Source of the DNA: JAKZVK01 sp965248255
GTDB taxonomy: Bacteria; Acidobacteriota; Terriglobia; Bryobacterales; UBA6623
DNA length: 64,000 nt
Direction: 5' to 3'
Assembly: GCA_965248255.1 (NCBI GenBank)
Contig: CBDFIW010000001.1
Coordinates: forward strand, 620,001-684,000
Part shown: positions 43,059 through 52,124 of the stretch, one piece after another
How the letters are laid out: every line of letters starts with the position of its first letter
Position numbering within the stretch: the stretch's first letter is position 1
Program-made: the position numbers and the translations under genes
Notes under the pieces: model-generated
The model's input: the letters and a program-made list of their open reading frames with translations, nothing else
What the model was told of the DNA's origin: nothing
Database searches by the model: none

Positions 43059-44660
43059 TTGAAACCCAAGCTGATCATCGTCCTGGTGCTGATCGTGATC
43101 ACGCCCCTGGCCATCGCCGGATGGTTGGGGGCGAGGATCGTGCGAGATGAGCAGACAATCCTCGAGCACGGGCTCCGCGAGCTGATGCTGGGCCAGTTGC
43201 GCGCCGTAGACGCAGCGCTGGCCCGCTCGATGGAGAGTTACGAGCAGGGTGTGTTGGCCGAGATGAGCCCGTTCACAGTCGATGCGGGTGAGTTGCGGAG
43301 GCGCAGCCGGGAGTCACCCTATGTCGAGCAGTACTACGTGCTCGACGCCGACGGTCGTCTGCTTTTTCCGCCTGTCGGGACAACAGCCGGCCTCACCGCG
43401 GCGGAGCGCGAGTCGCTTGTGCGCACTGAGCAGATCTGGGATGGCGGCGTGCTGGCGGGCCCCGCACTGGGCGAGGAGAGCTCCGCGGCTGGAGCGGCGT
43501 TGCAGCAGGCGGCGGAGGCGTCACCGCGCACCGGCCGGCACGCTTGGTATTGGGGCAAGGGCCTGCAGTGGATGTTTTGGGCGCGGGATGGAGAGCGCAT
43601 CCACGCGGCGGAGATCAATCGTACGCGGCTGCTCGCTGAGCTGATCGCCTCGTTGCCCGAGACCGATGCGCTGGCCCCCGAGCTTACCGAGGGGCGAATC
43701 CGGCTGATGGATTCCGCGGGCCGATTGCTCTATCAGTGGGGCTCGTTCGAGGCGGCGGACGACGCGCGTCCCGTGACGTCCCTGAATCTAGGCGCACCGC
43801 TCGGTGCGTGGAGCCTCGAGTACCACGCTGCGGGCGCGGTCTTCGGTTCGGCCGTCGCCGGGGGCCTTTTGCTTAACCTGGCAGCCGGGCTCGCCGGGCT
43901 CGCCGCGGTTGTGATCGGCCTGACTTACTACTTCTATCGCGAGCAATCCCGTGAGATGCGCGAGGCGGCGCAACGAGTGAGCTTCGTCAACCAGGTGTCC
44001 CACGAGCTGAAGACGCCGCTGACCAACATCCGCATGTACGCCGAGTTGCTGGAGAATGACACGGACGACCGAGACCCGCGCTTGCGGCGCCATGTTGGCG
44101 TGATCGTCTCGGAGAGCCAGCGGCTCAGCCGCCTGATCGGCAACGTGCTGACCTTTAGCCGCAAACAGCGCAAAGCGCTTGAGCTTCACCGACAACCTGG
44201 GGTCGTCGACGACGTGCTGCGAGGCGTGGTCGCCCACTTTCGGCCCGCCCTAGAGGCCAAAGAGGTCGAGGTCGAGTTCACGCCGGGAGCGGGGGAGGCC
44301 GCGTCCTTCGACGCAGACGCCCTCGAGCAGATTGTGGGTAACCTGATCAGTAACGTCGAGAAGTACGGGGCCGGAGGGAAGCACATGAAGTTGGCCAGCC
44401 GGCAGCGCGGGGACAGGGTCGAGATCACGGTGGCCGACCGCGGCCCCGGTCTTCCCGCGCGCGAGCGGCAGAGGATCTTCGAACCCTTCTACCGCGTGAG
44501 CAGCGCCCTCACCGAGGGGGTCGGCGGGACGGGGATCGGCCTGGCCATCTCCCGGGAGTTGGCCCGCCTTCACGGGGGCGATCTGCAGTTGGAGCCGTCG
44601 GAGCCGGGCGCGCGCTTCCGTGTCACTCTCCACTGTCCGCTTGCGCCGGCCGATCGTTAG
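43059..44660 (+). CDS. Sensor histidine kinase
   Basis: 533-residue membrane histidine kinase. TTG 43059 begins immediately after the VWA stop and precedes the first membrane helix (LIIVLVLIVITPLAIAGWL). A periplasmic sensor region of about 230 residues follows, then a second helix (VAGGLLLNLAAGLAGLAAVV, about 267-290). The cytoplasmic part has the phospho-acceptor in FVNQVSHELKTPLTN, and ATP-domain boxes NLISNVEKYG (N), ADRGPGLP (G1) and GGTGIGLAISREL (G2). No HAMP domain is evident. The response regulator gene lies 200 bp downstream. Confidence 0.94.
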   Translation: MKPKLIIVLVLIVITPLAIAGWLGARIVRDEQTILEHGLRELMLGQLRAVDAALARSMESYEQGVLAEMSPFTVDAGELRRRSRESPYVEQYYVLDADGRLLFPPVGTTAGLTAAERESLVRTEQIWDGGVLAGPALGEESSAAGAALQQAAEASPRTGRHAWYWGKGLQWMFWARDGERIHAAEINRTRLLAELIASLPETDALAPELTEGRIRLMDSAGRLLYQWGSFEAADDARPVTSLNLGAPLGAWSLEYHAAGAVFGSAVAGGLLLNLAAGLAGLAAVVIGLTYYFYREQSREMREAAQRVSFVNQVSHELKTPLTNIRMYAELLENDTDDRDPRLRRHVGVIVSESQRLSRLIGNVLTFSRKQRKALELHRQPGVVDDVLRGVVAHFRPALEAKEVEVEFTPGAGEAASFDADALEQIVGNLISNVEKYGAGGKHMKLASRQRGDRVEITVADRGPGLPARERQRIFEPFYRVSSALTEGVGGTGIGLAISRELARLHGGDLQLEPSEPGARFRVTLHCPLAPADR

Positions 44661-44721
44661 ACCGTTATGCCGAGCACGACAAGAATTTCGTTCTCGTTAG
44701 ACGACGGTCGTTACAACCGAG

Positions 44722-44804
44722 AATGTAGGGGCATGCCGTGCCCGGCGGCTTCCAACGGGCGACTTGACCCGAACACGGGCACAGCATGCTGTGCCCCTAC
44801 ATTT
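44722..44804. repeat. Palindromic repeat between kinase and regulator genes
   Basis: The left arm AATGTAGGGGCATGCCGTGC (from 44722) is inverted on the right as GTGCCCCTACATT (to 44804). Within the right arm GGGCACAGCATGCTGTGCCC is a perfect 20-bp palindrome. This is typical of REP/MITE-like sequences; it may reduce readthrough from the kinase to the response regulator gene. Confidence 0.75.
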
Positions 44805-44857
44805 CGGTCACGGTTCCGTAGAGATATCAGGGGCGCAGCCCTTGGCTGGTTAGAACC

Positions 44858-45559
44858 ATGAAAGTGCTGATTGCCGAAGACGACCGCAACATCCGGGCCG
44901 GTCTCGAGGAGATCCTGCAGGGCGAAGGTTACGAGACCGTCGCCGCCGCGGACGGCGACGAGGCGCTTGCGCTCTACCGACGTGAATCGCCCGACTTCCT
45001 CTGTCTCGACATCATGATGCCGGGCGTCAACGGGTATGAGGTTTGCCGTGAGATCCGCCGCACCGACGCCGACGTGCCGATCATCTTCATCAGCGCCAAG
45101 TCGGAAGAGGTGGACAAGGTCGTGGGCCTCGAACTGGGGGCCGATGACTTCATCCTGAAGCCGTTCGGTGTGCGCGAGGTGCTGGCGCGTATTCGGGCGG
45201 TCACACGCCGCTGCATGGCCCGGGACCGCCACCAGGCGGACCGCAAGCCCTTCCGCATGGACGACCTACAGATCCTCCCGGCGGAGCTGCGGGCCCGCCG
45301 GGGCGAGCACGTCGTCGACCTGAGCCTGCGGGACGTGAAGATCCTGCAACTGCTCCATCGGATGCCGGGTCAGGTCGTGGATCGTAATACGCTGTTCAAC
45401 GAGTGCTGGGGCCTGGCTCACATGGCGAACAGCCGCACGCTGGATCAGCATGTCTCACAACTCCGCAAGCGGATCGAACGGGATCCCAAGAACCCACGGA
45501 TCATCCGCACGGTCCACGGGGTAGGCTACCGCTACGAGGGTGACGAGGCGCGGGGGTAG
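44858..45559 (+). CDS. OmpR/PhoB-family response regulator
   Basis: 233-residue two-domain regulator. The receiver domain has the acidic pair IAEDDRN, the phospho-acceptor in FLCLDIMMPGVNGYE (Asp near 51), IIFISAKSE (Thr/Ser switch) and the Lys in DDFILKPFGVRE. The C-terminal winged helix (about 135-230) ends in TLDQHVSQLRKRIERDPKNP and RTVHGVGYRYEGD, typical of the OmpR class. It is the natural partner of the histidine kinase upstream. Targets are not evident; no direct-repeat operator was found in the 200-bp gap. Confidence 0.95.
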   Translation: MKVLIAEDDRNIRAGLEEILQGEGYETVAAADGDEALALYRRESPDFLCLDIMMPGVNGYEVCREIRRTDADVPIIFISAKSEEVDKVVGLELGADDFILKPFGVREVLARIRAVTRRCMARDRHQADRKPFRMDDLQILPAELRARRGEHVVDLSLRDVKILQLLHRMPGQVVDRNTLFNECWGLAHMANSRTLDQHVSQLRKRIERDPKNPRIIRTVHGVGYRYEGDEARG

Positions 45560-45767
45560 CGCCTGTTCACGAAATCAACCTCACCGTAAAGAACACTCAA
45601 CACTGCCGCTTGAGCAACGTCGGTTAGCTACCGAGAAACGATTTCTCATTGAGCGATCCAGGTGTCAGAGCTTCCTCAATCGGTCGCCGAGCGAGCCGAA
45701 GTCGAGTCCCATCAGGCGGCTACCGAGGCTCTGGGCCGAGAGCGAGTGCGATCGGTTGTTGATCGAC

Positions 45768-47707
45768 ATAGGTAGGCCCTCGCAAGCTTTCCCTGTCACA
45801 CCACCGGGCATACGGGTCCCGTACCACGGCGGTTCGGAGGAGTTAAGCGTTCGAAGATGCCGACAATCTGGGAAGGCCGAGCGAATCGAAATAGACATTG
45901 GGCAGCGCTTGCTGGACAGCCGCGTGCCGCGACATGGCCCACAAACCAGTGGCGGAACCGGCGGCAATGGCCGCACGATAATGCGGCACGCCCAATCGCC
46001 GTAGGTTGGCGAATCGGGTCGGCCCATTCCCCCACTGCCGCCAGGTCATCATGCGGAGTCTCCGGCGGATCCGCGCATCCAGGTTGCGAAACACCAGCGG
46101 GTCTTGGCTGAAGCCAAAGTAGCTCCGCCAGCCGAGCAGATACGGCCTCAATGAGCCGATCATCCGCTCAATGCTGATCCCGCGCGTCCTGCTCGTCAGC
46201 TCTCGCACTCGCGCTTGGAACCTTTGCAACGCCTCGGGCGATATCAATCGCTGAGGCTCCGCTCCGGTCGTCAAGCGAAAGCCTAAGAACTTCCGATCGT
46301 TGGGTCGAGCCACCGCACTCTTCGATTTGTTGACCTTGAGTCGGAGTTTCTTTGTAAGAAACTTACAGACGCCGGCCATCACCCGTTCCCCCGCCCTGCG
46401 ACTGCGAACGTAGATGTTACAGTCGCCGGCGTAGCGGCAGAAGCGATGGCCGCGCCGTTCCAACTCGCGATCCAAATCGCCGAGCACGAGGTTCGACAAC
46501 AACGGCGACAACGGTCCGCCTTGTGGCGTGCCTTCATCGGCAGGACTCACCAGCCCGTCGTCCATCACCCCGACGGTTAGAAACGCCCGGATGAGTTTCA
46601 GCAATCGCTTGTCGGGGACACGTTTGGCGACACGAGCCATCAGCAGGTCATGGTTGACTCGATCGAAGAACTTCTCCAGATCGATGTCTACGACCCACTG
46701 ATAGCCTGCGGCGACGTAGGCTTGCGCCTGAGTCACCGCCTGATGCGCCGAACGTCCCGGTCGGAAGCCATAGCTGTTGTTGGAAAACGTCGGGTCCCAG
46801 CGCTTCTGCAGAACCTGCAAGACCGCTTGCTGGATCAGTCGGTCGAGCACCGTAGGGATGCCCAACTTCCTGACCCCGCCGCCGGGCTTCGGGATTTCCA
46901 CCCTGCGCACCGGTTGCGGTTTGTACGTTCCTTGAAGCAACTGTTCCCGGATGGCTGGCCAGTGCTTGCGAAGGTCGTCCAGCGTTTCGTCGATGGTCTT
47001 GCCATCAACACCCGGACTCCCTTTGTTACCCCGAACTTGTTTCCAAGCCTTTACGGGATTGCTTCGCTCGCACACCTCCTCCATCAGTCGTTCTTCTCGC
47101 GCCGCGCTTTCAGATTCCCGCTTCACCGCGGACGGTTCGGTCCCTTGCCGAGCGCGCCTCGGGGCTTCACCCTTTGGCTCGTCCATGAAGGCCAGTCGTT
47201 GCTGGGTTTTCTGCCGCTTGCCGTCCATGAGTTGCGAGTCTTACTTGCCGCTCTCTTCCGTTCGGGCCTTCGGCCATCGTTCTCGGTTCGGCCTATCTGT
47301 TGGCTCCGTCTTTCGACTTGTGGAGTGCCTTACTAGCCTTGCCGACTGCATGGCCTACTATGCCCTCTGCTGACTTCTGCGCCCCGATCAGGTCGCCTCG
47401 CGGCTCCCCCCAGTCCCAAACAGCGGGACGGAACGCAGACCTCCCGGGGTAAGTCTGACCGCCTTCGCCGCACACCTGCCGAATCTACAGCCTTGGCCCT
47501 TGATGGAACTGGACTTCGCGATCAGTTGTCCGCTCGTCCGACCAAAGATGCCTCTTATCCGGTTTCTGTTCGTCAGGTCGCGGTTTTGTTCCACGCTTCC
47601 TCTGGACCCCGCCTCGCGACGACGCCCTTGCGCTTCCCTAGCACTTCACCTCCATCAGGCTGTGCAGAGGACTTTCACCTCCAAGCTGTCAGACATGCCC
47701 GGCACAC
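45768..47707 (-). mobile_element. Group II intron, bacterial class C-like, with reverse transcriptase
   Basis: On the minus strand the intron begins GTGTGCCGGGC at 47707, matching the group II 5' consensus GUGYG, and contains AGGTGAAAGTCCTC soon after. A domain V-like hairpin (GAACCGCCGTGG to CCCGGTGGTGTG, 45797-45835) lies just beyond the reverse transcriptase stop, and the 3' end is near 45768. A GCCGC-GCATA-GCGGC stem directly precedes the insertion site, as favoured by class C introns, which target terminator hairpins. Boundaries are estimates. Confidence 0.8.
45843..47228 (-). CDS. ltrA: Group II intron reverse transcriptase/maturase with YAGD active site
   Basis: 461-residue intron-encoded protein that normally helps splicing and reverse-transcribes the intron into DNA. 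RT motifs are present: GVDGKTIDETL, RRVEIPKPGGGVRKLGIP, IQQAVLQVL, SYGFRPGRSAHQAV, VVDIDLEKFFDRVNHD and GTPQGGPLSPLLSN. The catalytic box reads CRYAGDCNIYV (about residue 265): the first Asp of YADD is Gly (GGC instead of GAC). The maturase X domain follows (RPYLLGWRSYFGFSQ). There is no HNH endonuclease, as in class C introns. Loss of one metal-binding Asp should abolish DNA synthesis but might leave splicing help intact. Confidence 0.93.
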   Translation of the reverse strand: MDGKRQKTQQRLAFMDEPKGEAPRRARQGTEPSAVKRESESAAREERLMEEVCERSNPVKAWKQVRGNKGSPGVDGKTIDETLDDLRKHWPAIREQLLQGTYKPQPVRRVEIPKPGGGVRKLGIPTVLDRLIQQAVLQVLQKRWDPTFSNNSYGFRPGRSAHQAVTQAQAYVAAGYQWVVDIDLEKFFDRVNHDLLMARVAKRVPDKRLLKLIRAFLTVGVMDDGLVSPADEGTPQGGPLSPLLSNLVLGDLDRELERRGHRFCRYAGDCNIYVRSRRAGERVMAGVCKFLTKKLRLKVNKSKSAVARPNDRKFLGFRLTTGAEPQRLISPEALQRFQARVRELTSRTRGISIERMIGSLRPYLLGWRSYFGFSQDPLVFRNLDARIRRRLRMMTWRQWGNGPTRFANLRRLGVPHYRAAIAAGSATGLWAMSRHAAVQQALPNVYFDSLGLPRLSASSNA

Positions 47708-47813
47708 AACCAAGCCGCTATGCGCGGCAGAGGTGAGGGGAGGGCCTGCAGGGGGGAGGTATTGAGGCTTTGTTGAGGTAGCGCAACAAGGAGCGACCGA
47801 AAGGAGGTCGTTC

Positions 47814-48689
47814 ATGACCAAGCTACGTCAGAGGATGATCGAAGACCTGCGGTGGCGCAACTACTCGCCGCAGACGATGCGCAGCTATACCAAGGCCGTT
47901 GAGGATTTCGCCCGCTATTTCGGCCAGTCGCCGGAGCAACTGGGCCCGGAGCAGATTCGCGAGTATCAACTGTACTTGATCGAGCAGCGTCAACTCGCAG
48001 GATCGACGTTCGGGGTGCGCACGGCGGCGCTGAAGTTCTTCTACAGCCAAACACTCCAGCAACCTTGGGTTGTCGAACGGATCGCTCGACCCAAGATCCG
48101 GCGTCGAGTCCCCGTCGTGCTCAGCCGCGAAGAAGTGACGGTGCTGCTGGACGAGACGGTGAATCTGAAGCATCGCGCGATCCTGGGAGTGTTCTACGGA
48201 GCCGGGTTGCGTCTCGACGAAGTGTTGCAGCTCGAACCGGGCGACATTGACTCGGAGCGGATGGTGATCCTGGTGCGCCGTGGCAAAGGACAGAAGCCTC
48301 GGCAGGTGATGCTGTCACCGAAGCTACTGGAGTTGCTGCGTCTGTACTGGCGCTGGGCGAAGCCGAACGAGTTGTTGTTTCCGGGGCGTATGCGCGGCGC
48401 CAAGCTGCGCCCCTCGGGGGTGCGGCAGATCTGCCAAAAGCTCGGCCGCAAGGCGGGTATCCGCAAGCCGGCGACGCCGCACATCCCGCGACATTCGTTC
48501 GCCACACATCTGCTCGAAGCGGGAACGGATCTGCGCACCATCCAGGTCTTGCTAGGGCACGTCAGCCTCAAGACGACGGCGCGGTATCTGCATGTCGCAG
48601 AACCGCGCCCGCAGGGGATCACGAGTCCTTTGGAAGAACTCGAGATTCGTGAGGGACTCACTCACGACGGTGATGGCCGCCGGCGATGA
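47814..48689 (+). CDS. Tyrosine recombinase (XerC/XerD-like integrase)
   Basis: 291-residue site-specific recombinase with ribosome site AAAGGAGG before the ATG. The N-terminal SAM-like domain is RQRMIEDLRWRNYSPQTMRS. Catalytic residues are visible as Arg in YGAGLRLDEVLQLE (about 131), the HxxR box HIPRHSFATHLLEAGTDLRT (about 222-225), His in LLGHVSLKTTARYLHV and Tyr nearby (about 258). It is intact and coupled (ATGA) to the truncated IS91-type transposase, so it most likely serves that transposon rather than dif resolution. Confidence 0.93.
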   Translation: MTKLRQRMIEDLRWRNYSPQTMRSYTKAVEDFARYFGQSPEQLGPEQIREYQLYLIEQRQLAGSTFGVRTAALKFFYSQTLQQPWVVERIARPKIRRRVPVVLSREEVTVLLDETVNLKHRAILGVFYGAGLRLDEVLQLEPGDIDSERMVILVRRGKGQKPRQVMLSPKLLELLRLYWRWAKPNELLFPGRMRGAKLRPSGVRQICQKLGRKAGIRKPATPHIPRHSFATHLLEAGTDLRTIQVLLGHVSLKTTARYLHVAEPRPQGITSPLEELEIREGLTHDGDGRRR

Positions 48690-49186
48690 GCCGCCATCGG
48701 CTGGAAGTGGCCGCTGTCATTCACCAACACGAAGGGGAGTTGCTCAAACGCTGGGGACACCGTCTCTCCAGCCGCCAACGCAAGACCCTTCGCGACATCG
48801 GCTCGTGTCGCAGCGCCGCCCAGGGCGCTCACATCGAACAGTGCGATTCTTGCTCGGCCGAACGGATCGCTTACAACTCGTGCTGCAACCGACACTGCCC
48901 GAAGTGTCAGTCGGCGGCGCGCGACCGCTGGCTGGCCGCACGGGCCAAGGAACTGCTTCCCGTGCGTTACTGCCATGTCGTGTTCACCGTGCCGCGGGCC
49001 CTGGCCGCAAGGAGGCGCTTAGCACTGCCGCGCCCTGCGTCTTTCTGTGGGGCTGATTCGCCCGTCTTCGAGGACTTCCTTGCTTCCACACATCAGAGCA
49101 ATCCGGGCGATCCAAGCCCCGTTCGACTCACGAAAGGTCCTCCTCCTGCTGTCCGACGACCGAGCAAACCCCTACAATCCACATAG
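48686..49186 (+). pseudogene. IS91-family transposase, N-terminal zinc-finger part only
   Basis: The first 100 residues are the IS91/IS801 zinc-binding domain: HRLEVAAVIHQHEGELLKRW, then CDSCSAERIAYNSCCNRHCP with a further Cys, and a YCHVVFTVPRALA segment that leads into the HUH nuclease domain. After about 48990 the sequence no longer resembles a transposase and the HUH and catalytic Tyr motifs are absent, so rolling-circle transposition is not possible from this copy. Confidence 0.85.
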
Positions 49187-49353
49187 CCAGGCCTGAGCCC
49201 GGCTTCCTCCTATAACCTCTATCGACAATGCGGCGGCACCCGCTGACACCCCCTCTTTCCACCGCTGTTCGCCCGCCGCACGGTCGATACGGTCCTATTG
49301 AATCCCGCAAATTACTATGACACTTTTTGACAGTGTGGAGCATCTATATATGT

Positions 49354-50369
49354 ATGGGCAACCCCAAAGGTGTGAAGCGGGATTTCAAGGCGCTGGAGAA
49401 GCGCCGTTTCGAAGCGATGCGGCTGCTCCACCAAGGCCACAATCAGTCCGAGACGGCGAGACGGCTGAACGTCGCTCGCCAAACCGTCAGTGAGTGGCGG
49501 CGGCAATACCGCGAGCAGGGTGCGGCCGGACTCCGCCAGGCCGGGCGCGCCGGACGCAAGCCGCTCCTCGATGCCGCACAACGCGAACGCCTGACGTCGC
49601 TGCTGCTGGAAGGCCCGGAAGCCCACGGCTTCCCAACGCCCCTGTGGAGCTGTCCGCGGGTGGCTCGGCTGACCGGAGACGAGTTCGGGGTCGCATACCA
49701 CGCAGGCCACGCCTGGAAGATCCTGCGAGCGCTCGACTGGAGCCCGCAACGCCCGGCCGGAAAGGCGCGCGAGCGCAACGAAGAGCGGATCCGCACCTGG
49801 AAGCGCAAGACCTGGAAGCGCATTAAAAAAAAGCCCAAAACGAAGGCCGTACGCTCGTCTTCATCGACGAAAGCGGATTGAGTCAGAAGCCGCATCGCTG
49901 CCGCACCTGGGCGCCACGTGGCCAAACACCGGTGCTGCAGTTTAACTTCAACTGGGAGAAGCTTTCCGTCTCGGCGGGGCTGACGCTGCGTAACTTCTAC
50001 TTCCGGCTCTATCCCGGTGCGATCGGCAAAGAGCAAGTGACCGACTTTCTCAAGGCGTTGGTACGTCATATCGATCGCCCGCTGCTGATCGTCTGGGATC
50101 GGCTGCCGGCGCACCGTAGCCGCCTGGTGCAAGAGTTCATCGAACTCTCCGAAGGCCACATCGCAACCGAGTACTTGCCACCCTATGCGCCGGAGTTGAA
50201 TCCGGTGGAATACATCTGGGCTTACTGGAAGCAGCACGAGTTGCCGAACGTCTGTCCGAAAGACTACGGCGAGCTGAACGAGCGGGCCCGCAAGGCACTC
50301 CGCCGCATGTACCGCAAACCGCGTTTGATCACGGCCTTCTGGAAACAGTCTTCTCTTTGTTTTGACTGA
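49354..50369 (+). CDS. IS630-family transposase made from two frames (-1 shift)
   Basis: The first frame (ATG 49354 to 49881) holds the helix-turn-helix region (HQGHNQSETARRLNVARQTV) and linker. The second frame, open from 49827 to 50369, carries the DDE domain: first Asp in LVFIDESGLSQKPH, second in LLIVWDRLPAHRSRLV, and Glu in LNPVEYIWAYWKQHEL. The frames overlap at an A8G run where a -1 slip joins them to about 338 residues, as in several IS630 members that use programmed frameshifting. ATG 49354 is chosen over an upstream TTG. A sequencing error in the A run would also explain the split. Confidence 0.88.
49825..49833 (+). other. Putative -1 ribosomal slippery site
   Basis: AAAAAAAAG contains the classic heptamer A AAA AAG in the frame of the first transposase reading frame. 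A -1 slip here joins it to the DDE frame, which opens just after a TAA at 49824. Confidence 0.6.
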
Positions 50370-50417
50370 CTCTATATTATGCGGGAGTCAATAAGGTTCG
50401 CGTCAGGTATGTTGAAA

Positions 50418-51992
50418 GGCAATGATAATGTCCCCATGAGCAGGCAATAGAAATGTCCCCTAATCTGGACCTCCACGAGGAGGTGAAAGATTGGGAAGGA
50501 CATGGATGAGCGACAAGGAGCTGAGGCGTAGTGAGGTGCTAAGCCGGGTCCGGCGGGGGGAGTGGAAGCTGAACGAAGCGGCGGCGCGGCTTGAGATCAG
50601 CTACCGCCAAGCCAAGCGCCTGTGGAGCCGTTATCGCAAGGGCGGGACTAAGGCGCTGGTGCACGGCAACGTCGGGCGCCGCTCGAACCGCGCTAAGCCG
50701 GTGGAGTTTCGCCGGCGTGTGTTGGCCTTGGTGCGGGAACACTATGGGGGCGACCGCAGCAGCGCTGCGGGCCGACGCTAGCCGCGGAGCAGCTGCAACA
50801 GGATCACGGCCTGGAGGTGTCGGTGCGCACGCTGCGGCGCTGGATGCTCGCGGCGGGCCTGTGGAGCCGGAGTCGCAAGCGCCCACCGCATCGCAGCCGG
50901 CGGCAACGCAAAGCGCACTTCGGCGAGCTGATTCAACTCGACGGTTCGCACCACCACTGGCTGGAAGGACGCGGCCCGAAAGCCTGTCTGATGAACTTTG
51001 TCGATGACGCGACCGGTCTTGCACTGTGCCGCTTCTCGGGCCAGGAAACGACCTGGGCCGCGGCCGATCTGCTCCAAGCCTGGGTGCGCCAACACGGCGT
51101 TCCCAAGGCGTTGTACTGCGACTGGAAAAACGTCTACCAGCGCCAGCCGACGTCGCGGGAAGCACTGGAAGGCATCAAGCCCGAGACGCAGTTCGGGCGC
51201 ATGTGCGCGAAGCTTGGCATTGGCATCATTGCCGCATCGTCGCCGCAAGCCAAGGGACGTGTCGAACGCCATCACGGCACGCACCAGGACCGCCTGATCA
51301 AGAAGATGCGGCTGCGGGGCATCGTTGATTACGAGGCGGCGAACCGTTACCTCGGCGAGGAGTACTTAGCCGAGCACAACGAGCGCTTCTGCTGCGAGCC
51401 GGCGGCGGGAGCGGACTTTCACCAGGCGCTACCCCGCGGCACCGAGCTGCGAGGGGTGTTCTGCTTGGAGTACGAACGAGTGGTGAGCAACGACCAGGTG
51501 GTGCGTTTCGAGAATCGTTGTTTGCAGTTGAAGCCGAAACGCAATCAGGGCGTGGGGGCGGGTGCACGGGTGACGGTCCAACAGGGGCGCGATGAGAGCT
51601 TGCAGGTGAGGTTTGAGGGGCACGAGATCGAGCACGAAGTGATCGCCACGCCGACGCCACGGCTGCGGACGAAGCCGGCACCGCAGGGGAACGTGGTGGC
51701 CAGACGCAAGCCGGCGGCGAACCACCCCTGGCGGCGACCTGTGCTGCGGAAAACACGAGCTGCGAATTCATAAGAGGGCTGTGGAAATGCCGGGTCGGAT
51801 GGAAAGCGTGGAAAACCTTGTGGCGGCAGCCGTGCCGGGCTCGGGGAACCGTGGATGGTTTTCCACCCTTCCCACCGCCCCTTGGAAATCGCTGCGCGAT
51901 TCCCACAGTTCCACAGCCCCGACGATGACGATTCTCTCCTATCACCAAGGGGGCACTTCTACTGGGCTACCGAAGGGGACATTTCTATTGCC
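50418..51992 (+). mobile_element. ISNCY-like element with doubled terminal repeats
   Basis: GGCAATAGAAATGTCCCC (50443-50460) and GGGGACATTTCTATTGCC (51975-51992) are a perfect 18-bp inverted repeat. A related motif, GGCAATGATAATGTCCCC, lies 25 bp further out on the left (50418-50435), and a diverged partner lies inside the right end at about 51945. The transposase lies between them. Confidence 0.82.
50491..51773 (+). pseudogene. ISNCY-family transposase, frameshifted
   Basis: The N-terminal frame (50491-50781) has the helix-turn-helix region (RRGEWKLNEAAARLEISYRQ). The second frame holds the catalytic rve-like domain (FGELIQLDGSHHHWLEG, first Asp; VPKALYCDWKNVYQRQ, second Asp; SPQAKGRVERHHGTHQDRLI, Glu). 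Around 50765 one base seems missing: in the right frame the text reads GPTLAAEQLQQDHGLEVSVR, which joins the two parts smoothly. A programmed shift is less likely because no slippery run is present. As read, no full transposase is made. Confidence 0.85.
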
Positions 51993-52124
51993 TCTTGACA
52001 GGTGTTCGCGCCAGGTATCGCGCCGGCGGTACAATTCCCCCAGGCTAGGGAAGGCAATGCTCTGCTCCATCGGGAGCGGGTATTTCGGGATGAAACGACC
52101 GGAGTTGGGCGTGGAGGTCATCGC

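Larger units (their letters stand above)
47708..49295 (+). mobile_element. IS91-like element with tyrosine recombinase, truncated
   Basis: A recombinase gene overlaps by 4 bp with an IS91-type transposase gene, an arrangement seen in IS91 relatives. The transposase is lost after its zinc-finger domain. Bases 49187-49295 carry no gene and may be the element's far end. The left edge touches the group II intron and the right edge touches IS630-B, so ends cannot be fixed. Confidence 0.65.
49296..50393 (+). mobile_element. IS630-family element, copy B1
   Basis: The ends TATTGAATCCCGCA (from 49296) and TGCGGGAGTCAATA (to 50393) are imperfect inverted repeats. The right end is repeated at 63750 in a second copy. 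The two-frame transposase and the TA at each end fit IS630. Confidence 0.88.

Noticed and set aside
42291..43169. 292-codon minus-strand frame
   Set aside because: Antisense to the VWA gene; composition only.
45540..46004. 154-codon plus-strand frame after the response regulator
   Set aside because: Overlaps the group II intron 3' end and the reverse transcriptase antisense; no domain.
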